This document shows, piece by piece, positions 33,456 to 42,668 of a stretch of DNA of 64,000 nt. Both the position numbers and the translations under genes were made by a program. This DNA is from JAGXLC01 sp964585385 (lineage in GTDB: Bacteria; Bacteroidota; Bacteroidia; Bacteroidales; UBA12077). The notes below the pieces were generated by a model. It saw only the letters and a list, made by a program, of their open reading frames with translations, did not search any database and was not told where the DNA came from. Numbering within the stretch: the first letter of the stretch is position 1; the number at the start of each line of letters is the position of its first letter. The stretch lies in contig CAZPDP010000005.1 in assembly GCA_964585385.1 (NCBI GenBank), positions 59,122-123,121 of the forward strand, given 5' to 3'.

Positions 33456-34261
33456 TTCTTTAGGAAATTTTTAGTTACAGCAATAAACTCTTTTCTTTTT
33501 TCGGCATGAACCCAGTGACCAGCACCCTTTATTGTCGTCAGGATAGCCTTGGGGAAGAGATTTTGTATTTTTTCCTTATCGTTGTCTCCAATGTGTTCAG
33601 ATTTTTCGCCTTTTATAAAAAGAACCGGAAAACTTTCAATTTTTTCAGATTCAGAAAGATTATCTGTGTCTATACCATCCATGATGTTGGGTAAATGGTC
33701 AATCAAGGCTTTAATGTTAATCAGCCAGTAGAAATTTTTATTTTCATCTCTTTTTAAATTTTTCAGCAAAAACTGCCTGACTCTTTGATAAGGTATATCT
33801 TTGGCCATTATATCCTCTGCCTCTTTTAGGGTCTTAATCTTTTTCAGATCAATTCCCTGGAGTGTTTGGAGAATATTTTTATGACTTAGAATCTGGGGAG
33901 AATCAGAATCACTTAATGCATAAGGGGTTGGCAGAATATCTACAACAATCAGGCGTTTTACTCTCTCCGGGTATTTTGTGGCAAAATAAACCGCAGATTT
34001 TCCACCCATGGAATGACCAAGTATATTAGCTTTTTGAATATTGTTTTCATTCATGAATTTAAGCAAATCATCACGCATTGACGGATAAGTATGAATGTCG
34101 CTATTAGGCGATTTTCCATGATTCCTTTGGTCCAGTATATAAACCGCGAAGTTTTCTGACAAGACCTGACCAATATTCAGCCAGTTATCGGATGAGCCAT
34201 ATAGACCATGCAGAATAATCAAAGGTTCTCCCTCTCCAAGTTTTCTATAATGCAATTTCAT
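33452..34261 (-). CDS. Alpha/beta hydrolase, YbfF-like esterase
   Basis: 269 residues. Oxyanion region LHGLYGSSDNW, nucleophile elbow GHSMGGKSA (Ser ~ residue 93), a cap region, an acidic residue near the strand LFIKGEKSEH, and catalytic His in GAGHWVHAEKR. Closest to the small acyl-CoA/ester hydrolases of the YbfF group. Five bases downstream of pdxJ in the same direction. Substrate unknown. Confidence 0.85.
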   Translation of the reverse strand: MKLHYRKLGEGEPLIILHGLYGSSDNWLNIGQVLSENFAVYILDQRNHGKSPNSDIHTYPSMRDDLLKFMNENNIQKANILGHSMGGKSAVYFATKYPERVKRLIVVDILPTPYALSDSDSPQILSHKNILQTLQGIDLKKIKTLKEAEDIMAKDIPYQRVRQFLLKNLKRDENKNFYWLINIKALIDHLPNIMDGIDTDNLSESEKIESFPVLFIKGEKSEHIGDNDKEKIQNLFPKAILTTIKGAGHWVHAEKRKEFIAVTKNFLKN

Positions 34262-34266
34262 TCTGA

Positions 34267-34980
34267 TTATTTGATTTGTCTTTGATACAACTGAATGGTG
34301 TTTTCAAGGCCATAATAAATGGAATCGGAAATTAAAGCATGGCCTATGGATACCTCCTTCAAATACGGAATATTATCGACAAAATATTTAAGGTTGTCCA
34401 GATTGAGATCATGCCCGGCATTTAGTTCTAGTCCCGACTCATGAGCAACTTCAGCAGCCCTGATAAAGGGTTCTATTGCTTGTTCCTTGTTTTCATTAAA
34501 TTTAGCTGCATAAGGTTCCGTATAAAGTTCAACTCTGTTTGTGCCAGTTTCAGTAGCTTTTTTCATATTATCAAGATCGGTTTCGATAAATATTGATGTT
34601 CGTATTCCTGAGTTTTGGAATGTTTTGATAACTTTTTTCAGAAAATCCAGATTTTCCTCTATGCGCCATCCCTGGTTTGAAGTAAGTGCACCCGGTGGAT
34701 CAGGAACAAGTGTAACCTGGTCGGGTTTTACATTGGTTACGAGTTCGATGAATGATTCATTGGGATATCCTTCAATGTTGAATTCGGTTTTGATGATTGG
34801 TCTTATATCATGTACGTCCTGGTATCTGATATGTCTTTCGTCTGGTCTGGGGTGCACTGTCACACCATCAGCTCCGAATCGTTCACAGTTTTTGGCAGCC
34901 TCTAAAACATTCGGGATATTTCCCCCTCTTGCATTTCGTAATGTTGCAATTTTATTTATATTTACGCTTAATCTTGTCAT
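34267..34980 (-). CDS. pdxJ: Pyridoxine 5'-phosphate synthase
   Basis: 237 residues, TIM barrel. Joins 1-deoxyxylulose 5-phosphate and 3-amino-2-oxopropyl phosphate in the DXP-dependent route to vitamin B6. SVNINKIATLRNARGG, VTVHPRPDERHIR, VTLVPDPP and NAGHDLNLDNL are conserved active-site segments. The partner pdxA is not in the window. Confidence 0.96.
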   Translation of the reverse strand: MTRLSVNINKIATLRNARGGNIPNVLEAAKNCERFGADGVTVHPRPDERHIRYQDVHDIRPIIKTEFNIEGYPNESFIELVTNVKPDQVTLVPDPPGALTSNQGWRIEENLDFLKKVIKTFQNSGIRTSIFIETDLDNMKKATETGTNRVELYTEPYAAKFNENKEQAIEPFIRAAEVAHESGLELNAGHDLNLDNLKYFVDNIPYLKEVSIGHALISDSIYYGLENTIQLYQRQIK

Positions 34981-35032
34981 GATTTTTGTGTTATAAAAAA
35001 TAGAAGAATATAGAAACTCGTTTGTTAAGTCA

Positions 35033-35040
35033 CAAAGGTA
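35033..35040 (-). promoter_or_regulatory. Predicted -7 element of pdxJ
   Basis: TACCTTTG on the minus strand, 52 bases before the pdxJ start. The -33 part would lie inside the first codons of the divergent CBS gene. Confidence 0.45.
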
Positions 35041-35063
35041 AGCTTTTTAGACAGAATTTATAA

Positions 35064-35729
35064 ATGATAGCCCAAAACCTCATATCAAATGAAATAGCGC
35101 CTATCAGGACCTCTGATACAGGTCTCGAGGCTCTAAACTGGATGACTTTTTTTAAAATCTCCCACTTGCCTATTGTCAATAAATCCTCGTTTTTGGGTTT
35201 GATTTCAGAAGATGATATTTATGATTTAAATAATCCGGAAGAACCTATTGGCAATCACAAGCTTTCACTTTTTAAAGCTTTCGTTTATCCCAATCAGCAT
35301 ATTTATGAGATTCTGGAGGTTGCCAGCAGATTAAAACTTACAGCAATACCCGTGATTGAGGAGGATGATACATATCTGGGAATGATAAGGTTGACTGAAT
35401 TAATGCATGAATTTGCAAAAGTATCTGCCATTGAAAAACCGGGTGGCATTATTGTACTGGAAGTTCATGTAAATGATTATACTGTGAGTGAGATAGCCCA
35501 GATAATTGAATCGAATGATGCAAGAATTTTAAGTTTGTATATAAACTCGATTCCCGATTCGGTGCGTATGGAAGTAAATATTAAAGTAAATGTCTCCGAT
35601 TTGACTTCAATTATACAAACATTTAACAGATTTGAATACGACGTAAAAGCCTCGTATCTTGAAGTCGACAAACAGAGCGAACTGTATAACTCCCGTTATG
35701 AAATATTAATGAGATACCTGAACACATAG
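35064..35729 (+). CDS. CBS-domain protein
   Basis: 221 residues. Two CBS motifs fill residues ~1-125 (SDTGLEALNWMTFFKISHLP and the second around LKLTAIPVIEEDDTYLGMIR); residues ~135-215 form an ACT-like half (IIVLEVHVNDYTVSEIAQII). CBS pairs usually bind adenine nucleotides and report energy or cofactor state. It sits 7 bases before nadK, an arrangement I recognise from many Bacteroidota genomes; a role in sensing NAD(P) or ATP for that enzyme is inference. Confidence 0.85.
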   Translation: MIAQNLISNEIAPIRTSDTGLEALNWMTFFKISHLPIVNKSSFLGLISEDDIYDLNNPEEPIGNHKLSLFKAFVYPNQHIYEILEVASRLKLTAIPVIEEDDTYLGMIRLTELMHEFAKVSAIEKPGGIIVLEVHVNDYTVSEIAQIIESNDARILSLYINSIPDSVRMEVNIKVNVSDLTSIIQTFNRFEYDVKASYLEVDKQSELYNSRYEILMRYLNT

Positions 35730-35736
35730 TCAACTT

Positions 35737-36615
35737 ATGAAGACAGCGATATACGGAAGAAAGATAGAGAAAGCCAATATTGATTATATCAAAAAATTGT
35801 TTCAGTATCTTAAAAAATTTGATTTTGATGTACTGGTTTATAAGGAATTTTATGATTTTTTAATGAATGAATACAATTATTCACCCTCAGTTAAAGATAC
35901 TTATTCCGGTTATAAAGATTTAGAAAAGGATACTGACTTTGTTATTAGTATTGGCGGAGATGGAACTTTCCTGGATACCTTATCTCTTGTCCGTGATACA
36001 AATATACCCGTTATTGGTATAAACTCCGGGAAGCTGGGTTTTCTTGCAAATATATCTAAGGAAGATATACCGGAAGCAATTGAAGGACTGTACAATAAAA
36101 AATATACAATTGAGAAAAGAAGTCTTATTAAGGTTGAGTCAGAGAATAGTATATTTTCTGATTTCAACTATGCTTTGAATGATATGACTATTCAGAAGAA
36201 AAGCTCAGAAATGATTACCATCCATTCATATCTTGATGGGGAGTTTTTAAATACTTACTGGGCAGATGGCTTGATCGTTGCTACTCCAACCGGCTCTACT
36301 GCTTATTCTCTGAGTGCAGGAGGACCTATCTTATTACCCAACAACTCTAATTTTATAATATCACCCATTTCCCCTCATAATCTTACCATCCGGCCTATTG
36401 TTGTTCCCGATGAATGTGAAATTACACTGAAACCCGAAGGGAGATGTTCAAAATATCTTGTTTCACTTGACCATCGTACAAAAGTGATTGATAAAACCAT
36501 GAAACTTAAAATAAAAAAAGCTGAATTTTCAATGAGTGTTTTAAGACTTGATAGTTCGAATTTTTACAGTACTCTCAGGAATAAGTTAATGTGGGGTATG
36601 GATAGGCGAAATTAA
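35737..36615 (+). CDS. nadK: NAD kinase
   Basis: 292 residues. Makes NADP from NAD. GGDGTFLDTLSLV (residues ~68-80) is the nucleotide-binding motif, followed by NSGKLGFLANI, ALNDMTI and the conserved TPTGSTAYSLSAGGPIL. The C-terminal beta domain is present. Cytosolic. Confidence 0.96.
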   Translation: MKTAIYGRKIEKANIDYIKKLFQYLKKFDFDVLVYKEFYDFLMNEYNYSPSVKDTYSGYKDLEKDTDFVISIGGDGTFLDTLSLVRDTNIPVIGINSGKLGFLANISKEDIPEAIEGLYNKKYTIEKRSLIKVESENSIFSDFNYALNDMTIQKKSSEMITIHSYLDGEFLNTYWADGLIVATPTGSTAYSLSAGGPILLPNNSNFIISPISPHNLTIRPIVVPDECEITLKPEGRCSKYLVSLDHRTKVIDKTMKLKIKKAEFSMSVLRLDSSNFYSTLRNKLMWGMDRRN

Positions 36616-36670
36616 TTTGTATGAATGAGAATTTGTTTATAATTTTATATGATTTCTCGCGTTAATTCAA

Positions 36671-36687
36671 TATCTTAGATTAAGATA
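36671..36687 (+). repeat. Short perfect inverted repeat upstream of the outer membrane protein gene
   Basis: TATCTTA, spacer GAT, TAAGATA, ending 10 bases before the ATG at 36698. Seven-base arms with a 3-base centre could be an operator or a small hairpin near the ribosome binding region. Confidence 0.35.
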
Positions 36688-36697
36688 AAGCTATAGT

Positions 36698-37450
36698 ATG
36701 AGACAGACTTCAAAATTTATATTGTTTTTTATTGTTCTTACCTTGCCTTTATTGGGTTTTTCCCAGCGCTGGAAGTTGCAGAGAGCTGAATTTACCGGAG
36801 GGATTGGCGGGGTAAATTATTTTGGTGATATTGGCGGCACTGCAGATGAATCGAATTGGTTTGGGTTGAAGGATTTAGAGTTAGCTTATACAAGACCAAA
36901 TATTAATTTTGGAGGTAGATATCGTTTGAACGAAATAATGAATGTTAAAGGTAATATTATATTTGGCTATTTAGAAGCTTCCGATGTTGGTTCGAGAAAC
37001 GAACCCAGGAATTTCGCATTTTCTACTTCAATTCTAGAAGTAAGTGCCCAATACGAATATTCTATTATTCCAGAAAGTACTCCTTTAAATTTTTCAATAG
37101 GAAATCTAAGAAGAGGGCTTTTAAGTAGCAGTGCTAATTTAAACACTTACGTATTTATTGGGGTTGGCATGAATTTGTTTTCTGTTAAACCACTTGCTAG
37201 AATGGAGGGAAGTAGAAGGTTTGATGGAAGTAAAAATATGAGTTTTTTAATCCCACTGGGTGTAGGGATAAAGTATCCAATAGCTAAACAACTTCATTTA
37301 AGTTTTGAAATTGGTGGTAGGTGGACAACTTCAGATTATTTGGATGGTTATACTTCTGAGCATTCAAAATTTAATGACATATACTATTTTAGCCTGCTCT
37401 CCGTTGTATATAAGATTAATACTTCATACCGGAGGTTATTTAATTTTTAA
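36698..37450 (+). CDS. Outer membrane beta-barrel protein (DUF6089-like)
   Basis: 250 residues with a signal peptide (MRQTSKFILFFIVLTLPLLGFSQ). The mature part is a run of amphipathic strands with aromatic girdles (FTGGIGGVNYFGDIGG, NINFGGRYRLNEIMNVKGNI, SFEIGGRWTTSDYLDG), ending in FNF, a C-terminal aromatic as expected for Bam substrates. Family assignment is by resemblance to the DUF6089 barrels that precede uppS-bamA in this phylum. Function unknown. Confidence 0.75.
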   Translation: MRQTSKFILFFIVLTLPLLGFSQRWKLQRAEFTGGIGGVNYFGDIGGTADESNWFGLKDLELAYTRPNINFGGRYRLNEIMNVKGNIIFGYLEASDVGSRNEPRNFAFSTSILEVSAQYEYSIIPESTPLNFSIGNLRRGLLSSSANLNTYVFIGVGMNLFSVKPLARMEGSRRFDGSKNMSFLIPLGVGIKYPIAKQLHLSFEIGGRWTTSDYLDGYTSEHSKFNDIYYFSLLSVVYKINTSYRRLFNF

Positions 37451-37462
37451 CAGCTTTTTTCA

Positions 37463-38137
37463 ATGAGACAGGCCGTTGTTTTTTCCCTTTTTCTTTTTTT
37501 TAGCTTGAATGTTTTTTCCCAGGAAGGAGTATCTTTAGGTGTTTTAGGTGGGACAGCTCATTATATGGGCGATTTTAACAAAACTAATCCATTCTACAGC
37601 CCTTCAATCGGATATGGATTGATGGCAAAATTCGATGCAAACAAGCGTTATTCAGTAAAATTCGCAATGATAAAACAGAGTCTTAAGGGTAGTATGAAAG
37701 ATTTTGAAGATTTTAATTATCCGAAAGCTCCGGGAGGACTGATAACCAAAGAAAGATTTAAATCAACATTTTGGGATATTTCGGCTACTTTAGAATTTAA
37801 TTTTATACCTTATGATGTCTTTAATCCAAGGAAAGAAAATCTCACCCCTTTCGTATTTCTCGGATTTGGCACGGATTTTTTTATGAGCGATGAAAATTTT
37901 AATTTTCCGTTGACAATTCCTTTTGGATTAGGAATTAAATATAATATCTTTGAACGCTTTTCTATAGGATTCGAGTGGAATTTCAGAAAAGTTTTCTTTG
38001 ATTCTATGGACGGTGTGAATACAATAAAAGGAAATACTTCAACGATACACAATGACGATTGGTATCAGATGGGTTTCCTTTTTATTTCTTATAAACCATT
38101 TAGCAGACAGATAAAGTGTCCGGCATACGAAGATTAG
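37463..38137 (+). CDS. Outer membrane beta-barrel protein (DUF6089 family)
   Basis: 224 residues; signal peptide MRQAVVFSLFLFFSLNVFSQ. The N-terminal EGVSLGVLGGTAHYMGDFNK, the DISATLEFNFIPYD segment and FVFLGFGTDFF belong to the DUF6089 barrel family. Similar in size to the preceding protein but clearly divergent. Eight bases before uppS, so probably made together with the isoprenoid and BAM genes. Confidence 0.82.
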   Translation: MRQAVVFSLFLFFSLNVFSQEGVSLGVLGGTAHYMGDFNKTNPFYSPSIGYGLMAKFDANKRYSVKFAMIKQSLKGSMKDFEDFNYPKAPGGLITKERFKSTFWDISATLEFNFIPYDVFNPRKENLTPFVFLGFGTDFFMSDENFNFPLTIPFGLGIKYNIFERFSIGFEWNFRKVFFDSMDGVNTIKGNTSTIHNDDWYQMGFLFISYKPFSRQIKCPAYED

Positions 38138-38144
38138 AAGCAAT

Positions 38145-38918
38145 ATGGGACGAAAGGAAGATATCATAAGAGAAAGATTGCCACAGCACATTGCAGTTAT
38201 AATGGACGGCAATGGCCGATGGGCACAAAAACGAGGCAATCAGAGGATTTTTGGACATAAGAACGGTGTAAAAGCAGTAAGAGAAACAGTAGAAGCATCC
38301 GCAGAACTCGGTATTTCTTACTTGACTTTATATGCATTTTCCAGGGAAAACTGGAGTCGTCCAAAATCTGAAATTGATGCTTTAATGAGTCTCCTGGTAA
38401 CTACCGTCGACAGGGAAACAAAAACACTACTCGATAATAATATCAAACTATTGGTTATTGGTGATTTGGAAGGATTACCGAAAAATGTTCAAAATAAATT
38501 ATCGGAAATTAAAAGCAAAACAGAAAAGAATGATGGCTTAATACTTATACTGGCCTTAAATTATAGTGCCAGATGGGAATTAATGAACGCCATGCAAAAT
38601 TTTGCTAAAGATGTGAAAGAAGAGAAACGTGATTATAGCATCGATAAGGCAACATTTATAAATTATTTAACCACCGGTAATATTCCTGATCCCGATTTAC
38701 TGATAAGAACAAGCGGAGAACACAGGTTAAGTAACTTTTTGCTCTGGCAACTTGCTTACTCAGAATTATATTTCACCAAAACCCTTTGGCCCGATTTTAG
38801 AAAGGAAAATCTTTATGATGCCATTATTGATTACCAACAGAGAGAAAGAAGATTTGGAAAAACCAGCGATCAATTGGTCAAAAATGAAACAAAAAATAAG
38901 ACAACCCCATATGGTTAG
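38145..38918 (+). CDS. uppS: Isoprenyl transferase (undecaprenyl diphosphate synthase)
   Basis: 257 residues. Adds isopentenyl units in cis configuration to build the C55 carrier for peptidoglycan and O-antigen. IAVIMDGNGRWAQKRG holds the catalytic Asp and phosphate-binding Gly-Arg; YLTLYAFSRENWSRP and LIRTSGEHRLSNFLLWQ are the other signature segments. The 3' end overlaps bamA. Confidence 0.96.
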   Translation: MGRKEDIIRERLPQHIAVIMDGNGRWAQKRGNQRIFGHKNGVKAVRETVEASAELGISYLTLYAFSRENWSRPKSEIDALMSLLVTTVDRETKTLLDNNIKLLVIGDLEGLPKNVQNKLSEIKSKTEKNDGLILILALNYSARWELMNAMQNFAKDVKEEKRDYSIDKATFINYLTTGNIPDPDLLIRTSGEHRLSNFLLWQLAYSELYFTKTLWPDFRKENLYDAIIDYQQRERRFGKTSDQLVKNETKNKTTPYG

Positions 38919-41523
38919 GCGTATTTTCGTATTACTGATAATATCAATTTTTTCTGTTTTACAGGCACAATCACAAGAAGATAAATCATACAAAGTAATT
39001 GATTATACCACTCCAACTGAATATTTTATTGAAGATATTACAGTAAGTGGTGTAAAGTACCTTGATAAAGAGGTGCTGGCGGGCTTATCCGGATTGCGTA
39101 AAGGAACCAGAATAGAAATTCCCGGAGAAAACATCACCAAAGCTATTGAAAATCTTTGGTCACAAAATCTCTTTTCAGATGTGAAGATTTTCGCTGAAGA
39201 TATTAAAGGGGATACGATCACTTTGAATATCCAACTGAAAGAACTGCCAAGACTTTCAGGTTTTGAAATAAGAGGTATTAAAAACCGTCATATTAAAGAA
39301 ATAAAGGATGACTTAAAGTTGAAAGCTGGAAGTCAACTGACCGACAATGTATTGAATGATGTCCGGGAAGCTGTTAAAGATTATTTTTACGATAAAAAAT
39401 ATCTGAACACAGAGATAAAGATTAATAAAGTGGATGATACCACCACCGTAAACCGGGTTCGATTAATTGTCTTTGTTGATAAAAAGGAAAAAGTAAAAAT
39501 TAAAGATATTGTATTTCATGGAAATACCGTTTTTTCAGACGGAGAATTGCGGAGAGCCATGGAACATACCCATAAGAAGAACTGGAATATATTTCAGGGT
39601 TCAAAATTCATTAGAGAGAAATACGAAGAAGATAAAGATTTAGTCCTGGAAAAATACAGGAAAAATGGTTATCGCGATGTTGAAATACTCGATGATACTG
39701 TATATGCAGTAAGCGAAGATAGAATAAAAATTGAGGTTGATTTGGAAGAAGGGGATCAGTATTTCTTCCGTGATATTAAATGGACAGGAAATACAAAATA
39801 TCCCTCAGATTTTTTGACTCGTGCATTAAAAATTGAAAGAGGCGACCCGTTTGATATGTCCCTCTTGTTTGACCGTATTAACGTTGACGAGGATGCTGTC
39901 GGGAATTTATACCTGGATAACGGTTATCTTTTTTTCAATGCAAATCCAGTAGTTACACAAATTGAAGACGATTCAATTGATGTTGAGGTACGTTTGTATG
40001 AAGGAAAACAAGCCCGTTTGAAGAGGGTTATAATAAAAGGAAACACCCAAACCAACGAGCACGTCATTAGAAGGGAGCTAAGGACGCAACCGGGTGATCT
40101 TTTCAGCAAAACTGCTATTCAAAGATCGCAAAGAGAACTGGCTCAACTTGGATTTTTCGACGCCGAACAGTTTGGTGTTGAACCTACCAATATTAACCAG
40201 TCTCGTGGTGAAGTAGACCTGGAATACAGTGTTGTGGAAAAGGCGAATGATCAGTTGGAAATATCCGGTGGTTGGGGTGCAGGAATGTTAGTGGGTACTA
40301 TTGGTGTACGTTTCAATAATTTTTCTGCCAGGAGAATCTTTGAAAAAGATGCATGGAAGCCTGTTCCGACCGGTGACGGACAAACCTTAGCCATTCGTGC
40401 AAGAACAAATGGAAAGTATTATCAGAATTATAGTTTTACTTTTACTGAACCTTGGCTGGGCGGTAAGAAGCCGAACCAGCTTAGTGTTTCTGTTTATCAT
40501 TCCATTCAGAATAAGGCAAGCTTCCTTTTCCGACCCACTGACGAGTCCTTTAACATAACAGGTGCTTCTGTCGGTTTACAACGACGGTTGAAATGGCCGG
40601 ATGATTACTTCTTGCTAAGGAACTCTTTAAGTTATAAGCGTTATACACTTGATAACTGGTATCAGGGATACTTCATTATTTCTGATGGTGTTTCAAATAA
40701 TCTTAGCTTCACCACTACATTTGGCAGAAACTCTGTCGACCAGCCTATTTTTCCAAGAAGAGGTTCTGAATTCACATTAACTCTTGAACTTACACCACCT
40801 TACTCCCTTTTTAAGGAAAACCGTTTCTGGGAGCTGGGGCAGGCAGAAAAGCAAAATATAAGAAGCGATGTTGAGAATAGTTTTTCTAATTGGGAAGGAC
40901 TTTCAACTGAAGAGCAGCAAACGGAAATTGACAGGGCTTATGCAGAAGCTGTACAGGAAGATAGATACCGCTGGATTGAATATCACAAGTGGATGTTTAA
41001 GGGCAAATGGTATATTTCATTAATCGAAGACCTGGTACTGGCAACAAATACAGAATTCGGATACCTGGGTTATTATAATAAAGCCTGGGGTTACAGTCCG
41101 TTTGGTTCCTTTGATGTAGGCGGTAGCGGAATATCTGGTTATAATCTGTATGGTAGAGAAAATATAGCACTGCGTGGATATGAAGATTTCTCCTTAACAC
41201 CCATTACTACGGATGAGGTCGGAAATCAGCAGAAAGTAGGCCATATTTATGAGAAAGTTTATATGGAACTGCGCTATCCAATAACTTTACAGCAGCAGGC
41301 AAGAGTTTACGCCCTGGCCTTTGTTGAGGCTGGTAATGCATGGAGAACATTTGAGGGATTTGATCCATTTACCTTAAAACGATCTGCTGGTGTCGGAGTT
41401 AGGGCATTTCTGCCAATGTTCGGATTGTTAGGCCTTGACTGGGGTTATGGATTTGATGATATTCCAGGGCGACCTGACGCGAATAAGGGACAATTCCACT
41501 TTATAATAGGTCAGCAATTTTAA
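38911..41523 (+). CDS. bamA: Outer membrane protein assembly factor BamA
   Basis: About 870 residues. The start at 38911 (MVRRIFVLLIISIFSVLQAQ, a signal peptide) overlaps uppS by 8 bases; an ATG at 38884 is a possible alternative. Five POTRA domains span roughly residues 30-415 (for example TVSGVKYLDKEVLAGL, IVFHGNTVFSDGELR, IKWTGNTKYPSDFL, VIIKGNTQTNEHVIRREL), followed by a 16-strand barrel. A ~70-residue charged insert (SDVENSFSNWEGLSTEEQQT) sits between barrel strands, as in other Bacteroidota BamA. GLLGLDWGYGFD and the final GQFHFIIGQQF with terminal Phe are typical. It folds outer membrane proteins, among them the barrels encoded just upstream. Confidence 0.95.
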   Translation: MVRRIFVLLIISIFSVLQAQSQEDKSYKVIDYTTPTEYFIEDITVSGVKYLDKEVLAGLSGLRKGTRIEIPGENITKAIENLWSQNLFSDVKIFAEDIKGDTITLNIQLKELPRLSGFEIRGIKNRHIKEIKDDLKLKAGSQLTDNVLNDVREAVKDYFYDKKYLNTEIKINKVDDTTTVNRVRLIVFVDKKEKVKIKDIVFHGNTVFSDGELRRAMEHTHKKNWNIFQGSKFIREKYEEDKDLVLEKYRKNGYRDVEILDDTVYAVSEDRIKIEVDLEEGDQYFFRDIKWTGNTKYPSDFLTRALKIERGDPFDMSLLFDRINVDEDAVGNLYLDNGYLFFNANPVVTQIEDDSIDVEVRLYEGKQARLKRVIIKGNTQTNEHVIRRELRTQPGDLFSKTAIQRSQRELAQLGFFDAEQFGVEPTNINQSRGEVDLEYSVVEKANDQLEISGGWGAGMLVGTIGVRFNNFSARRIFEKDAWKPVPTGDGQTLAIRARTNGKYYQNYSFTFTEPWLGGKKPNQLSVSVYHSIQNKASFLFRPTDESFNITGASVGLQRRLKWPDDYFLLRNSLSYKRYTLDNWYQGYFIISDGVSNNLSFTTTFGRNSVDQPIFPRRGSEFTLTLELTPPYSLFKENRFWELGQAEKQNIRSDVENSFSNWEGLSTEEQQTEIDRAYAEAVQEDRYRWIEYHKWMFKGKWYISLIEDLVLATNTEFGYLGYYNKAWGYSPFGSFDVGGSGISGYNLYGRENIALRGYEDFSLTPITTDEVGNQQKVGHIYEKVYMELRYPITLQQQARVYALAFVEAGNAWRTFEGFDPFTLKRSAGVGVRAFLPMFGLLGLDWGYGFDDIPGRPDANKGQFHFIIGQQF

Positions 41524-41534
41524 AATCTAATAGC

Positions 41535-42047
41535 ATGAAAAAGGCAATTGTTGGTATATTATTTCTTTTGGCCGCAGTAACAGGATATTCACAAAGATAT
41601 GCCTATGTTGATACTGAATATATTCTGAATAATATTCCTGCCTACAAGGCTGCACAGGAAAAGCTGAACCAATTATCGTTTGAATGGCAGCAGGAAGTGG
41701 AAGCAAAACAGGAAAAAATTGATGAGCTTTTCCAGGAATTTCAAAGTGAGAAAGTACTGCTTACTGAAGAAATGAAAAAAAAGCGACAGGAAGAAATATC
41801 GCAACAAAGAGAAGCTCTTAAAGAACTAAAAAAGAAGTATTTCGGACCCGAGGGAGAACTATACAAAAAACGCCAGGAACTTGTAAAACCCATTCAGGAG
41901 GAAGTGTATAGTGCGATAGAAACAATAGCTGAAAGAGGTAATTATGCAGTTATATTTGATGCTTCAAATAAAGCTTCAATGCTCTATACTGATGCTGAAT
42001 ACGATAAGAGTGATGACGTTTTGCGACAATTGGGTTATAAAAAATAA
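41535..42047 (+). CDS. OmpH/Skp family periplasmic chaperone
   Basis: 170 residues; signal peptide ending near VTGYSQ. Starts RYAYVDTEYILNNIPAYKAA and continues with long coiled-coil helices rich in Lys/Glu/Gln (residues ~45-125), then the small beta body (NYAVIFDASNKASMLYTD). Carries unfolded barrels to BamA. First of two paralogues, 11 bases after bamA. Confidence 0.92.
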   Translation: MKKAIVGILFLLAAVTGYSQRYAYVDTEYILNNIPAYKAAQEKLNQLSFEWQQEVEAKQEKIDELFQEFQSEKVLLTEEMKKKRQEEISQQREALKELKKKYFGPEGELYKKRQELVKPIQEEVYSAIETIAERGNYAVIFDASNKASMLYTDAEYDKSDDVLRQLGYKK

Positions 42048-42084
42048 ATTTATAAATTTGTAACAAACTAAAAATTAAAAAAGT

Positions 42085-42606
42085 ATGAAAAGGTTTTTAT
42101 TTATTGTTTTAACAATTGCTCTGATAATTCCATCTACACAGATTTTTGCTCAAAAGTCTGAACTAAAGTTTGGTCATGTTAATGTACAGGAAATCATGAG
42201 TATGATGCCCGAAAGAGACAGCGCACGACAGGAACTGCAAGAATATAACCAGATGCTTCAGCAGGAAATGCAAGCCATGCAACAGGAGTATCAGAGGAAA
42301 TTGCAGAATTACCAGGAAAACGTTGAAAATTACTCTGAATCAATCCGCCAGTCAAAAGAGCAAGAGCTTTCAGACATGCAGAGAAGGATACAGGAGTTTC
42401 AAAGTACTGCTCAGCAAGACTTTCAGCAGAAACAAGCCGAAATTCTCCAGCCTATAATGCAGAAAATTGAAAATGCAATTAAGAGAGTTGGACAAAGGAA
42501 CAACTTTATCTATATTTTTGATACCAGTGCCGGAGCTGTTGTTTATAAATCTGAACAAAGCAAGGATGTTACTGCTATGGTTAAACAAGAGCTTGGTATT
42601 CAGTAA
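42085..42606 (+). CDS. OmpH/Skp family periplasmic chaperone, second copy
   Basis: 173 residues; signal peptide MKRFLFIVLTIALIIPSTQIFAQ. KFGHVNVQEIMSMMPERDSA begins the body; the tentacle region is notably Gln-rich (QEYNQMLQQEMQAMQQEYQR). Ends with NNFIYIFDTSAGAVVYKSEQ. Paralogue of the preceding gene, 37 bases apart; the pairing is usual in Bacteroidota. Confidence 0.92.
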   Translation: MKRFLFIVLTIALIIPSTQIFAQKSELKFGHVNVQEIMSMMPERDSARQELQEYNQMLQQEMQAMQQEYQRKLQNYQENVENYSESIRQSKEQELSDMQRRIQEFQSTAQQDFQQKQAEILQPIMQKIENAIKRVGQRNNFIYIFDTSAGAVVYKSEQSKDVTAMVKQELGIQ

Positions 42607-42629
42607 TACAAAATGTTAGAAATCCATTA

Positions 42630-42657
42630 GGCCATCTTTTAGAGATGGTCTTTTTTT
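42630..42657 (+). terminator. Terminator after the bamA-skp-skp genes
   Basis: An 8-bp stem (GGCCATCT with AGATGGTC, one G-T pair) around TTTAG, then seven T. Lies 23 bases past the second skp stop and just before murI, so murI is read by partial read-through or its own promoter. Confidence 0.85.
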
Positions 42658-42668
42658 AATTTTTACCG

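Noticed and set aside
34541..34996. 151-codon plus-strand frame opposite pdxJ
   Set aside because: pdxJ is certain on the other strand; the composition is that of a reversed coding sequence.
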